This document shows, in pieces, positions 52,836 through 61,999 of a stretch of DNA of 64,000 nt (the stretch's first letter is position 1; every line of letters begins with the position of its first letter). The stretch is from Lignipirellula cremea (lineage in GTDB: Bacteria; Planctomycetota; Planctomycetia; Pirellulales; Pirellulaceae). The notes beneath the pieces are model-generated. The model worked only from the letters and a program-made list of their open reading frames with translations. It ran no database searches and had not been told where the DNA came from. The translations under genes and the position numbers were made by a program. The stretch is taken from assembly GCF_007751035.1 (NCBI RefSeq), contig NZ_CP036433.1, forward strand, positions 1,345,001 to 1,409,000, written 5' to 3'.

Positions 52836-53945
52836 ATGACCCGGGCGCAAATTTTTGAATCCAGCGTCGATTACTTTCTGAGTCCGATCGGACCCTTTCT
52901 GGAAGACCCGGAAGTCACCGAAATCATGGTCAATCGGTTTGACCAGATCTACGTCGAACGGGCCGGGCGGCTGCATAAAACCAACGCCAGCTTTGAAAGC
53001 GAAGACGCCCTGCTATCGGCCATTCATAATGTGGCCCAGTGGGTCGGCCGCCGGATCAATTTCGAAAACCCCATCCTCGACGCCCGTTTGCCCGACGGTT
53101 CCCGTGTGAATGCCGTTCTGCCGCCCGGCGCCAGGCAGGGGGTCTGTTTGACGATCCGCAAGTTCAAACGGGGCGGGCTCACCATGACCGACCTGGTGAA
53201 CTACGGCAGCGTTTCCGAATCGGCCCGCGAGTTCCTGGAACTGTGCGTGCGGCTGCACAAAAACATCGTCCTTTCCGGCGGCACCGGCACCGGGAAAACG
53301 TCGCTGCTGGGCGCGGTCTCTTCCGCCGTGCCGTTTGATGAACGGGTGATCGTGATCGAAGACACGGCCGAGCTGCGCTTGCCCCAGGAGCATGTCGTTT
53401 ATCTGGAAGTCCAGCGGCCTGACCAGTACGGCCGGGGCGGCCTGGGGATTCGCGACCTGTTCGTCACTTCGCTCCGCATGCGGCCCGACCGGATTATCGT
53501 CGGCGAAGTCCGCGGCGGCGAAGCGCTCGACATGATCCAGGCGATGCTCAGCGGCCACTCGGGCAGTTTGACAACCGTCCACGCCAACGCGGCCCGCGAC
53601 GCGCTGGTGCGGCTGGAAACGCTGTCGATGATGTCCGATGTCAGCATCCCCGTGTATGTGGCCCGGGCCCAGGTGGCGGCCGCCATGCACCTGATCGTGC
53701 AGCTCAGCCGGTTCAGCGAAGACGGCTCCCGCCGGGTGACGCAGATCTCGGAAGTGCGCGGACTCGACAAGGATGACCAGTACGTGATTGTCGACCTGTA
53801 TAAAAGCCGCTTCGCCGGAAAGTCCGACGACGGCAAGCTGCAGGTCAGCCTGGAGCCGACCGGCGAACTGCCAACCTTTGCGGAAGAACCGCGCGGCCTG
53901 GGGATGGATCGTTACATCCAGCACAGCGCCGCCATGTGGAAATAA
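52836..53945 (+). CDS. cpaF: CpaF/TadA-type secretion ATPase
   Basis: 369 residues of the type II/IV secretion ATPase family. Seen are VTEIMVNRFDQIYVERAGRL at the start, the P-loop SGGTGTGKTSLLG, the Asp box VIVIEDTAELRLPQ, Walker B DRIIVGEVRGGEALDM and the His box HSGSLTTVHANAARDAL. It powers assembly of Flp/Tad pili or related secretion. No tad or pilin genes are adjacent, so partners must be elsewhere. ATG 52836 is chosen over TTG 52806; GAAGGG sits upstream. Confidence 0.88.
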   Translation: MTRAQIFESSVDYFLSPIGPFLEDPEVTEIMVNRFDQIYVERAGRLHKTNASFESEDALLSAIHNVAQWVGRRINFENPILDARLPDGSRVNAVLPPGARQGVCLTIRKFKRGGLTMTDLVNYGSVSESAREFLELCVRLHKNIVLSGGTGTGKTSLLGAVSSAVPFDERVIVIEDTAELRLPQEHVVYLEVQRPDQYGRGGLGIRDLFVTSLRMRPDRIIVGEVRGGEALDMIQAMLSGHSGSLTTVHANAARDALVRLETLSMMSDVSIPVYVARAQVAAAMHLIVQLSRFSEDGSRRVTQISEVRGLDKDDQYVIVDLYKSRFAGKSDDGKLQVSLEPTGELPTFAEEPRGLGMDRYIQHSAAMWK

Positions 53946-54054
53946 CGGGTTCGCCGCCAGGCGATAACGCCCCCGGCGCCTGCAGGCTATCCAGCGCTGG
54001 GGAAAACGATCACAATACGAACCCCCTGCTGCAACCCTGAACCGGCGACCTTCG

Positions 54055-55476
54055 ATGGCCGAACCAAGTCTTTCCCCAATTCGCTTTGCCTGCCAGTGCG
54101 GGAAAAAGTTCGAGGTCGGACGCGACCACATCGGCAAACAGACCGTCTGCCCCGAGTGCAAAAAGCCGATGACGGTCCCGGCCGAAAGCACCGTCGCCCA
54201 GCGCCGCAAAAAGAAGCGTCCGGCCGCCAGTTCCCCGCCGACCGCCGGCAAGACGAACGCCGCGCAGCAGAACGCCGCGAAACCGGGCGATGGGAAGACC
54301 GCGACGGGAAAGACGGCGACGGGAAAGACCGCGACAGGAAAGACGGCGTCGCCTGCATCCGGCGGGAAACGACCGGCCGGGAACACGGCCGTCCCGTCTG
54401 CTTCGGCAGCGTCGAATCCGGAGCCGTCTGTTTCCGAAGCTGCGCCGCGGGTGTCGCTGGCTTCGCTCCTGCTGCTGATGCGGAAACCGGTCGCGAATGA
54501 GAAGCTGGCCCTGTATGCGGGCGTCGGCGGTTTTGTCGGCGGCCTGCTGTGCGGCATGGTGCTGATGCTTCCCTGGGCCTGGCGGTCGACTCCACCCGTC
54601 GCTGCCGGTCCCGAGCCGGCCACGACCAGTCCGGCCAGCACTCCGCCGCCTCCTGCCGCCGCGACGGTCCGGGAGCCCCTGCCGGTAAGACCGGGAACGG
54701 GCGGACCGACGGCGGAAACGGACACGCCGGCAGCGACGGCCGGGGCGCAGCTGAAAACTCCCTGGAAAAATGCCGATTGCGCCCGGCTGAGTTTCACGCT
54801 GACGCCCCGGCAGTTCGAGGCGCTGGACCCGGGCGTTTTTCCGGAGCGGAATTTCCCGCTTCGTTTTGAAGCGAATCTGGCCGCCAAAGAGAACGCCGTC
54901 CGTCAGGGGATGCCGGCCGACGAGGTCGCCATGCGGTACACCCTGGGCGCCTGGCCCCAGCCGGACGGTTCGCTCGAGGTGGTGCTGTTTCTCTTCCGCG
55001 ATCAGCTGCGCACGTGGCCGCGTGACCTGGAGAATCTCACGCTGCAGGTCTGGGACGCCCGTACGCTTGTGAGCGAAGAAACGGGGAAGGAAAGCCAGGT
55101 GTTGTTTGACCTGCAGCTGTTTGCGGCGCACGGAGCCAACGGGCTGATGGTCGGCAACACGCGGGGACGATTGACGGTGCTGGGGCTGGACAGTTTGAGC
55201 TTCCGCGGCGTGCCTTTTACTCTGGAGCCGTTTGAGTTGCTGGAGCCAACGAAGGTCAAGCCGATCGGCACGGCCGAACCGGACTCGACGGTAAACGATC
55301 CGGGGCCGCGTTTGCCTCCCATCCCGGCGTTGCCTCCCGTCCCGGAAAACGCCGATCCTGCTTTCCTGGAACCCGCGAGAACGCCGCCTGCGAAGCCCGC
55401 CGCGCCGCCGGCAGACGCTGAAACGCCGCCGGCGCCGGGCGCCGCGCCGCCGACGGGTACGGCTCCCGACGAGTAA
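54055..55476 (+). CDS. Zinc-ribbon, single-pass membrane protein
   Basis: 473 residues. The N-terminus is a CxC...CxxC ribbon (IRFACQCGKKFEVGRDHIGKQTVCPECKKPMTVPAE), then a low-complexity basic stretch with four KTATG-like repeats. One transmembrane helix follows (LALYAGVGGFVGGLLCGMVLMLPWAW, about 146-171). Then come a Pro-rich linker and an extracytoplasmic folded domain (about 240-400), and a disordered Pro/Ala tail. The ribbon matches that of other planctomycete membrane proteins and kinases. Function unknown. It sits about 110 bases after cpaF on the same strand; a shared role cannot be shown. Confidence 0.75.
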   Translation: MAEPSLSPIRFACQCGKKFEVGRDHIGKQTVCPECKKPMTVPAESTVAQRRKKKRPAASSPPTAGKTNAAQQNAAKPGDGKTATGKTATGKTATGKTASPASGGKRPAGNTAVPSASAASNPEPSVSEAAPRVSLASLLLLMRKPVANEKLALYAGVGGFVGGLLCGMVLMLPWAWRSTPPVAAGPEPATTSPASTPPPPAAATVREPLPVRPGTGGPTAETDTPAATAGAQLKTPWKNADCARLSFTLTPRQFEALDPGVFPERNFPLRFEANLAAKENAVRQGMPADEVAMRYTLGAWPQPDGSLEVVLFLFRDQLRTWPRDLENLTLQVWDARTLVSEETGKESQVLFDLQLFAAHGANGLMVGNTRGRLTVLGLDSLSFRGVPFTLEPFELLEPTKVKPIGTAEPDSTVNDPGPRLPPIPALPPVPENADPAFLEPARTPPAKPAAPPADAETPPAPGAAPPTGTAPDE

Positions 55477-55624
55477 CACACGGCGTCCCATGATCGCCTT
55501 CGGCAGGGGCGGTTAAGGGCAGATTTCTGCTGATCTCTCACGGGCGAGGGCGGACGTCCCTTCATGGCAGGGCGGACTCGGCAGCGGGTGAGGATCCCGG
55601 CAGGAACCACCTCCTCCGCGGCGG

Positions 55625-55633
55625 TGTTATAAT
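55625..55633 (+). promoter_or_regulatory. Extended -10 promoter
   Basis: TGTTATAAT about 38 bases before the GAF-SpoIIE ATG, identical to the element at 38225. No -35 box is evident. Confidence 0.5.
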
Positions 55634-55670
55634 TCGATGATTCGCATCTCCTGACAGAGGATCCCTTTGC

Positions 55671-56948
55671 ATGTCAATATCTGACACTCAGCTGCCCGTC
55701 GGCTCGGAAGAGCACGACAAAGTTACCGAACTGTTGCGGCTGATGGAAATCTCGCAGCAGCTGGCGGCGACGGTGGACCTGCAGGAACTGCTGGCGCTGA
55801 TTGAACAGGCCGCCCGGGAGTTGCTCCGCTGTGATCGGGCGACCGTGTTTGTGTACGACGCGCCGACGCACGAGCTTTACAGCTATGTGCAGGCGCGGTC
55901 CGAGCAGATTCGCTTCCCGGCGGATCGCGGCCTGGCCGGCGCCTGCTTCCTGACCGGCCAGTTGACGCACACGCCGGACGCTTATGCGGATGATCGCTTC
56001 AACCGGGCGGTCGATGCTTCGACCGGTTACCGCACGCGGAACATTCTGACGTGCCCCTTGACCACCGTCGACCGCACCGTGGTCGGGGTGCTGCAGTCGC
56101 TCAACAAGCATGAGGGCGGGTTCACCGAGTGGGACCAGACCCTGATGCAGACGCTTAGCGCCCAGTGCGGCGTGGCCCTGCAGCGGCAATTCCTGCTGCA
56201 GGAGTTCGCCCAGAAGCAGCGACTGGAACGAGAGCTGACGCTGGCTCGCGATATCCAGCAGGGACTCCTGCCAGGCATGGCGCCCCAGGCCGAAGGGTAC
56301 GACATTGCCGGCTGGAACCAGCCGGCGGATCAAACGGGCGGCGACTTTTACCACTTTCAAACCCTGCCCGACGGAAGGCTGTGCCTGGTGGTGGCTGATG
56401 TGACCGGGCACGGGATTGCGGCGGCGCTACTGGCTTCGCAGTGCTATGCGCTGTACCGGGCCGCCATGTTTGCTTCGACCGATGTGGGCGAAACGGCGAC
56501 GCAGGTGAACGGTCTGCTGAGCGAAGATATCCCGCTGGACCGCTTCGTCACGGCGTTCTTCACCCTGCTGGATCCGGCGACGGGCGAGTTTGTGTATGCG
56601 GCCGCCGGGCATGGGCCTGTCTATCTGATCCGCTTCCAGGGAGACAACGTCGAGCTAGAGGCGCAAGGTCCGCCGCTGGGGGTGATTGGCGGCCTGGCTT
56701 ACAAAGCGTCGGATCCCATTCGCCTGGAGCAGGGTGATATTCTGTTCCTGTGCACCGACGGTTTCTTTGAATGGGAGAACCGGCAGCAGGAAGCGTACGG
56801 CGTGGAACGCTTGTGCGCGGCAATCGCCCGCCTGGCCGATCGGCCAGCGTCGGAGATTATCTCCAGCATTTATCGGGAACTGCTGGAGCATGCCGACGGC
56901 GCCGAGCAGAGCGATGATCTCACCGCGGTCGTCGTGAAGAAACTGTAA
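55671..56948 (+). CDS. GAF-SpoIIE (RsbU-type) Ser/Thr phosphatase
   Basis: 425 residues. A GAF sensor covers about 30-185 (LLRCDRATVFVYDAPTHELYSY ... ILTCPLTTVDRTVVGVLQSLNK). A coiled linker (QKQRLERELTLARDIQQGLLP), typical of RsbU-type phosphatases, leads to the PP2C-like SpoIIE domain (about 215-425) with DQTGGDFYHF, VADVTGHGIAAALLAS and FLCTDGFFEWEN, which hold the metal-binding aspartates. Such enzymes dephosphorylate anti-sigma-factor antagonists in partner-switching. No STAS or anti-sigma gene is adjacent. AGAGG precedes the ATG. Confidence 0.9.
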   Translation: MSISDTQLPVGSEEHDKVTELLRLMEISQQLAATVDLQELLALIEQAARELLRCDRATVFVYDAPTHELYSYVQARSEQIRFPADRGLAGACFLTGQLTHTPDAYADDRFNRAVDASTGYRTRNILTCPLTTVDRTVVGVLQSLNKHEGGFTEWDQTLMQTLSAQCGVALQRQFLLQEFAQKQRLERELTLARDIQQGLLPGMAPQAEGYDIAGWNQPADQTGGDFYHFQTLPDGRLCLVVADVTGHGIAAALLASQCYALYRAAMFASTDVGETATQVNGLLSEDIPLDRFVTAFFTLLDPATGEFVYAAAGHGPVYLIRFQGDNVELEAQGPPLGVIGGLAYKASDPIRLEQGDILFLCTDGFFEWENRQQEAYGVERLCAAIARLADRPASEIISSIYRELLEHADGAEQSDDLTAVVVKKL

Positions 56949-57011
56949 CGCAAGGCTCCCTGCTTCTCTCCTGGAAATCGCCCCGGCATCCTCCTGCCAG
57001 GCGAACGAAAC

Positions 57012-57929
57012 ATGTCGCTACGATTTGATGCGGAACTGGAAAAATATGGCCCTGGCTCCGCCATGTCGCCTCCGGGCCTGCTGGAAGCCCAGGATTACTG
57101 TCGGCGGTTGGCTGGATCGCACTACGAGAACTTCACGGTCGCCAGCTGGCTGTTGCCGCCCCGACTGCGCCAGCCGTTTTGCAATGTGTACGCTTACTGC
57201 CGCTGGGCCGACGACCTGGCGGACGAAACGGGCGATTCCTTCCGCAGCCTGGAACTGCTGTCGTGGTGGGAACGGCAGCTTGACGATTGCTATCGCGGGC
57301 GGGCCCGGCACCCGGTGTTTGTCGCCCTGATCAACACGATCGAAGAGTACGACCTGCCGCCGGAGCCGTTTCGCGATCTGCTCTCGGCGTTCCGCCAGGA
57401 CCAGCGGAAGCGACGGTACGAAACGTTTGCGGAACTGCTGGATTATTGTCGCCGTTCGGCCAACCCGGTCGGCCGTCTGGTGCTGCGGCTGGGACGGTTC
57501 GACAACGCGGCCAACGCCGCCTGGTCGGACTCCATCTGCACCGGGCTGCAGCTGGCCAATTTCTGGCAGGATGTGCGTCGCGACTATGAACAGGATCGGA
57601 TATACTTGCCGCGCGAGACTCAAAGGCGATTTGGTTACGGGGAGGATATGTTCGAAGATCGAACCGCCAGCGACGCCTTCCGCCAGATGCTGGCCTTTGA
57701 AGTCGATCGGGCCGAGTCGTACCTGGAAGCGGGACGGCCCCTGCTGGAACAGACGCCGCCTTCGCTCCGGGTGGATATCGACCTGTTCCTGCGCGGCGGC
57801 CTGGCCATTCTCGACGCCATCCGTCGGCAGCAGTTCGATGTCTGGAAACGGCGGCCCTCGGTCGGCAAGCTGGCGAAAATCAGGCTGCTCTGGTCCGCCT
57901 GGAAAGCGCAGCGGGGAACGCCGGCATGA
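57012..57929 (+). CDS. hpnC: Squalene synthase-like HpnC
   Basis: 305 residues of the trans-isoprenyl diphosphate head-to-head synthase fold. It begins with the HpnC-like AQDYCRRLAGSHYENFTVASWLLP. The first Asp-rich motif is DDLAD (67-71), and the second is in LANFWQDVRRDYEQDRIYLP. In the HpnCDE pathway HpnC converts presqualene diphosphate to hydroxysqualene. It overlaps hpnD by 4 bases (ATGA), so the pair is translationally coupled. Confidence 0.9.
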   Translation: MSLRFDAELEKYGPGSAMSPPGLLEAQDYCRRLAGSHYENFTVASWLLPPRLRQPFCNVYAYCRWADDLADETGDSFRSLELLSWWERQLDDCYRGRARHPVFVALINTIEEYDLPPEPFRDLLSAFRQDQRKRRYETFAELLDYCRRSANPVGRLVLRLGRFDNAANAAWSDSICTGLQLANFWQDVRRDYEQDRIYLPRETQRRFGYGEDMFEDRTASDAFRQMLAFEVDRAESYLEAGRPLLEQTPPSLRVDIDLFLRGGLAILDAIRRQQFDVWKRRPSVGKLAKIRLLWSAWKAQRGTPA

Positions 57930-58834
57930 CCTTTTTTACCGGCCGTCGCATGCCGCAGGAACAGGCAGGCGCCGCGGCGGCAGGGCTGGCCGACCCCATG
58001 GCGGAAAGCTATCGCCAGTGCGCCCAGGTCGCCCGCCAGGCGTCGTCCAACTTTTACTACTCGTTCTGGTTGCTGCCCGCAGCGCAGCGCCAGGCGATGT
58101 GCGCGCTGTATGCGTTCTCCCGGCATACCGACGATCTGGGCGACAGCGAGTTGCCGGTGGAAACCCGTCGCAGCCAGCTGGCCGCCTGGAAAGCCGCTCT
58201 CACGGCCGCCCTGGCGGGAGACGCTTCCCATCCGCTGCTAAGGGCGGTGGCCGACATGGTGCGACGGTTTTCTATTCCCGAGGAGTACCTGCACGAGATT
58301 ATCCGCGGCGTGGAGATGGACCTGGACCAGTCGCGTTATGCGACCTTTGCCGAGCTGGAGCAGTACTGCTATCGCGTGGCTTCGGCGGTCGGTCTGGCAT
58401 GCCTGCATATCTGGGGATTTGAGCCAGCGGCCGCGCGCCAGCCGGCCCTGCAGTGCGGGCTGGCCTTTCAGCTGACGAACATCCTGCGCGACCTGCACGA
58501 AGATGGCGCCCTGGGCCGGATCTACCTGCCGCTGGAAGATCTGGAACGGTTTGATTACGCTCCGACCGACCTGCTGCAGGGAGTCGTCGACGAGCGTTAC
58601 CTGGCGCTGATGCAGTTTGAGATTGAACGGGCCGAACAATGCTATCGCCAGGCGGAGGCCTTGCTGCCCCTGGTCGATCCGGCCGGCCGGAGAATGCTCT
58701 GGATGATGCACGCCACTTACCGCCGGCTGCTGCACAAGATCGCGGCCGAACCGGCCGCCGTGTTTGCCCGGAAGGTACGGGTATCCTATCCGCGAAAACT
58801 GCAGATCGCCGTACAGGCATTCTGGCGCCGGTAA
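57926..58834 (+). CDS. hpnD: Presqualene diphosphate synthase HpnD
   Basis: 302 residues. ASSNFYYSFWLLPAAQRQAMCALYAFSRHTDDLGDSEL carries the first Asp-rich motif, and LTNILRDLHEDGALGRIYLPLEDLERF the second; both match HpnD. It condenses two farnesyl diphosphates to presqualene diphosphate. With HpnC (overlapping) and HpnE (33.5 kb) the full squalene route is present in this window. The N-terminal 25 residues are unaligned filler. A hairpin follows the gene. Confidence 0.9.
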   Translation: MTFFTGRRMPQEQAGAAAAGLADPMAESYRQCAQVARQASSNFYYSFWLLPAAQRQAMCALYAFSRHTDDLGDSELPVETRRSQLAAWKAALTAALAGDASHPLLRAVADMVRRFSIPEEYLHEIIRGVEMDLDQSRYATFAELEQYCYRVASAVGLACLHIWGFEPAAARQPALQCGLAFQLTNILRDLHEDGALGRIYLPLEDLERFDYAPTDLLQGVVDERYLALMQFEIERAEQCYRQAEALLPLVDPAGRRMLWMMHATYRRLLHKIAAEPAAVFARKVRVSYPRKLQIAVQAFWRR

Positions 58835-58871
58835 GCCGGGCTTGAGCGCTTGTTAGCGCCAGTTAACGCTA

Positions 58872-58896
58872 GCGACCGCGAGGGAATCGCGGTCGC
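58872..58896. terminator. Hairpin between convergent genes
   Basis: GCGACCGCGA-GGGAA-TCGCGGTCGC, a perfect 10-bp stem between hpnD and the thioredoxin-TPR gene, without a T-run. Confidence 0.55.
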
Positions 58897-58928
58897 GGGG
58901 TGGATCGGAGGATGCTGCGGAAAACGTC

Positions 58929-60101
58929 TTACGGCGTTTCGGTCGCTTTGTTGGCAGCCTTCAGGCGGGCGAGAATATCGCCGATGATCTTCTGGGCGTC
59001 GACGTCGGCATGCTTGTTGGCGCTTTCAAACGCCGCAATCGCATCGGCCGCGCGGTTCTCCTGGGCCAGGATCTTCCCTTTGTTGAAGAACACGTTGACC
59101 AGGAGCTCGTCTTCTTTCTGCTCGGCGGCGATGGCGTCAAGCTGGCCGAGGGCTTCTTCCGTTTTGCCCAGGCGGTAGGTGATGACGGCCTTGCGCAGCA
59201 GGGCCTCTCCGCGATCCTTGGACGAGGCTTCTTTCACGGTTTCGTCGAGAAACGCCAGGGCGTCTTCGGTCCGTTTTTCGTTCATCAGCAGGCGGAGCTT
59301 GTTCTCCACAAACTGCTCCCGCAGCGAGCGGGGCATGTCTTTTTCGGCCAGGGCTTCGTCGAGGACCTTCAGGATGGCGTCGGGGCCTTCGGTCGAGACT
59401 GTCTGCAGGCGATCGTTATACTTCTCGACAAATTCCTTGATCCGGCCTTCATTCAGGATGTCGGTGAACTCTTCTTTTTTGCCAAGCGAGTCGGTCGGAT
59501 CCAGTTCCATCACCCGGGCGATCTGGTCGCTGTAAAAGGTCGACAGGAACGGGCCGTCCATCGCCTCTAGTCCTTCGGCCAGCAGGCGGGCCTGCTCCAG
59601 ACCGGTCGCTTTTTCCGCCTTGGCGAATGCGGCGTCGCGGATGTCGCGGATGGCGAGCAGGTCGTGCAGATGGGTGATGTACGCTTCCGGTCCGCCTTCC
59701 TGGTAGCCGGTTGTGGCGAACGGGATGCCTTCGGCGTCGGTCAGCAGGACGGTCGGGAAGCCGCTGATGCTGTAAATCTCTTTCAGCTTTTCATTCTGGG
59801 CCTGGAGTTCTTCGGACTGGCTGCTTTTGTCGCTGGGAAAGTCGAGTTCGACCAGCACCAGGTTCTTGGTGGCGGCTGCCAGGAACTCGTCTTTGGTAAA
59901 GACCTCAGCGCTCAATCGCTTGCACCATGCGCACCAATCGGAGCCGGTGAAATCGACCAACATCGCCTTCTTCTCGGCGAGGGCTTTCGCTTTGGCCTTC
60001 TCAAAATCGTGCATCCATTCGGGCCCTGCGGCCAGCACCGGCGAAGCGGCAAACATCGCAACCAGCAAACCCAGAGTCAAAGATTTAACTCGGAACGACA
60101 T
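58929..60101 (-). CDS. Secreted thioredoxin-fold TPR protein
   Basis: 390 residues with a signal peptide (MSFRVKSLTLGLLVAMFAASPVLA). A thioredoxin-like domain at about 28-165 has the redox motif CAWC (C57-C60) in FTGSDWCAWCKRLSAEVF and the cis-Pro segment ISGFPTVLL. The C-terminal half is helical with TPR-like repeats (EALLRKAVITYRLGKTEEALGQLDAIAAEQ). It is probably a periplasmic thiol-disulfide protein that holds partners through its TPRs. AAGGAG precedes ATG 60101 at ideal spacing; the longer frame is spurious. Confidence 0.87.
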   Translation of the reverse strand: MSFRVKSLTLGLLVAMFAASPVLAAGPEWMHDFEKAKAKALAEKKAMLVDFTGSDWCAWCKRLSAEVFTKDEFLAAATKNLVLVELDFPSDKSSQSEELQAQNEKLKEIYSISGFPTVLLTDAEGIPFATTGYQEGGPEAYITHLHDLLAIRDIRDAAFAKAEKATGLEQARLLAEGLEAMDGPFLSTFYSDQIARVMELDPTDSLGKKEEFTDILNEGRIKEFVEKYNDRLQTVSTEGPDAILKVLDEALAEKDMPRSLREQFVENKLRLLMNEKRTEDALAFLDETVKEASSKDRGEALLRKAVITYRLGKTEEALGQLDAIAAEQKEDELLVNVFFNKGKILAQENRAADAIAAFESANKHADVDAQKIIGDILARLKAANKATETP

Positions 60102-60432
60102 ACAAACTCCTTCAAATACGCCGCGTCGGCGGGGGGGCGCCTGCGCGTTGCGAAATAGGAAAAACCAGAGAACACAACTTCCGTTGATGCTAGATTCTTT
60201 ACCAGCGACCAGCGAAAGTGTAGTAAACAGCATACATTCGACGGACAAAATGCGGAAAAAAACGCCGAAATTGCGGGCAGGCGGGGGCCGCCCGCCACTT
60301 AGCGGAAGGCCTGGACCCCTTCGTTTTCGCATTCTTTCCCCCGGCAAGCAATCGCGAAGCCTTGCCGATGGCGAAACATTTGCCGGCTCTTGATTCCGCT
60401 TCCCTGGCGGAAAAGGGGGAACGCCGGCGCAT

Positions 60433-60466
60433 AAAAAAGCCGGAAGCAGGGAATACTGCTTCCGGC
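60433..60466 (-). terminator. Rho-independent terminator
   Basis: Stem GCCGGAAGCAG / CTGCTTCCGGC (60439-60466), followed on the minus strand by TTTTTT. It ends the gene stopping at 60530. Confidence 0.9.
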
Positions 60467-60529
60467 CGAATCTGTCAACATTCGCCTGCGGCTTATTCTG
60501 GAGTCGTGCCCAAGTCCACTACGGGGGGC

Positions 60530-61273
60530 TTATTTGAGGGCGATCGTTTGCTGCAGTGGACGCAGCACCTGGTCGATCACGTAGTTGTCGAGCATGTCGC
60601 GGCAGACATCGGCCAGGTGGTCCATTGCGGAAACGTACGTCTCGCCCGGATCCAGACCGCCGTAACGACGGGCCGTAAAGTACACGCTGAGCTGTTCTTC
60701 CGGGTAGTCGCCCGAGCGCACGCTGAACAAGGTGGTGCGTGGCTCCACGCTCAGGCGGCAAACCACCCGGCAGTCTTCGTCTAGCGCCAGTTGAATCGAA
60801 GGTTCATTGTTGACCACCGCCACGCCGGGCAACTCGCAAATGCGATCGAACGCGGGCGTCATCCCCAGGGCGTCGACCAGCAGTTGGTTATGGTTGCCGC
60901 GGTAGGTGTAATCGAACGCGAACATAATATTCAGCGATTCGCATTCAATCGGGCTGACGCTCAGCGCATAAGGAGCAATATCCAGCACGGTGCGATGCTG
61001 TTCCAGCGCTTCTTCGGCCGTGGCCGGATTGACGACGCCGGAAGAGACGCGGCGGGTTTCGATGGTGGTCCAGCGATAATCGCCGCGTTCTTTGTCTTCC
61101 TCCAGCACAAATTCCCCCCGTTCCCGGGAGTAGAAATTGCGCATGACCGGATAGCGTTTTTGAATCTGCTCAAAAAAATGCAGCACAGTTTCCCGAGACT
61201 GGGGGAGATCCATCTCGGTGTGCAGTTGCATATTGATATAATGGTCATCGCTGAAGGTGCTGTAGCCGCTCAT
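60530..61273 (-). CDS. Conserved-looking cytosolic protein of unknown function
   Basis: 247 residues, no signal peptide. The sequence reads like a mixed alpha/beta domain (HYINMQLHTEMDLPQSRETVLHFFEQIQKRYPVMRNFYSRERGEFVLEEDKERGDYRWTTIETRRVSSGVVNP) with an internal hydrophobic strand (SLNIMFAFDYTYRGNHNQLLVDAL). No recognised motif; related proteins are likely confined to planctomycetes. AAAGGAG lies 9 bases before ATG 61273, and a strong terminator follows, so the gene is well supported. Confidence 0.75.
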   Translation of the reverse strand: MSGYSTFSDDHYINMQLHTEMDLPQSRETVLHFFEQIQKRYPVMRNFYSRERGEFVLEEDKERGDYRWTTIETRRVSSGVVNPATAEEALEQHRTVLDIAPYALSVSPIECESLNIMFAFDYTYRGNHNQLLVDALGMTPAFDRICELPGVAVVNNEPSIQLALDEDCRVVCRLSVEPRTTLFSVRSGDYPEEQLSVYFTARRYGGLDPGETYVSAMDHLADVCRDMLDNYVIDQVLRPLQQTIALK

Positions 61274-61999
61274 TGTCAAAGGCTCCTTTGGCGAAAGTGA
61301 TTGCAAGCATCCTGCGTTAGTAAAGGGCGCCGACTCAAGGGGCGCCCTGCAGCGAAGCCGGCCGACAAGGCGGACAGCCTCCTGTTGAAACGAGATTCGG
61401 CCATGTTCTGTTCGCCGGGGAAAAGCGAATGACCGCTCTCGCGGGATCGCGGGGAAGCGATCGGGAACGTTCCTGCCTTGAAAAACGGAAACCGGAAAAG
61501 CGCGAAGGGGTTTTCCAACAGGGACCGGCCGCAATGGGCTCTTCTTTTTGGAAGATCGCCCCCGGCAAGCTGACAAAGTTCATCGCATCATCTCGCCAGG
61601 AAAAGGGGCATGTTTCGAACTGTTTTCGGGGACGCGTTTCCAACGCATCGGGTGTCGTTTCGCTACGTCTTTTTTACCTGCCGCCCCTGGGGCTTTCTAG
61701 GAATACTGGGGCTTTCTCGGAATACTCCGTACCGGCGTTTTCCCAGTAAAGCCGGTTCTCAAGAGGACACGCATGCTCCGCCGCAAGGTTCGCTCCCAGG
61801 TCGTCAGCAAATGCGTTCCTGCGCAAACTTCGCGATTTACCAGGACCCGTGCGAAAGCCAAAATGCGTCCCGTGGCGCCGTTGGATCCTTAACGCAGTAT
61901 AAATACGGGAATGCCCGTGTGTCAAAGCGGGGGAGCCACACCCCGAGCGTGGGTCGCCATTCCATTTGGTAAGTCTAACCTGTTGAAAGGTCGTAACTT
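61274..61999. other. Divergent intergenic region
   Basis: 726 bases with no supported gene. It includes a hairpin AGGGCGCC-N9-GGCGCCCT at 61324-61348 in the leader of the 60530-61273 gene, and an AT-rich TATAAAT near 61899 that could be part of the ogt promoter. Short frames here are unsupported. Confidence 0.5.
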
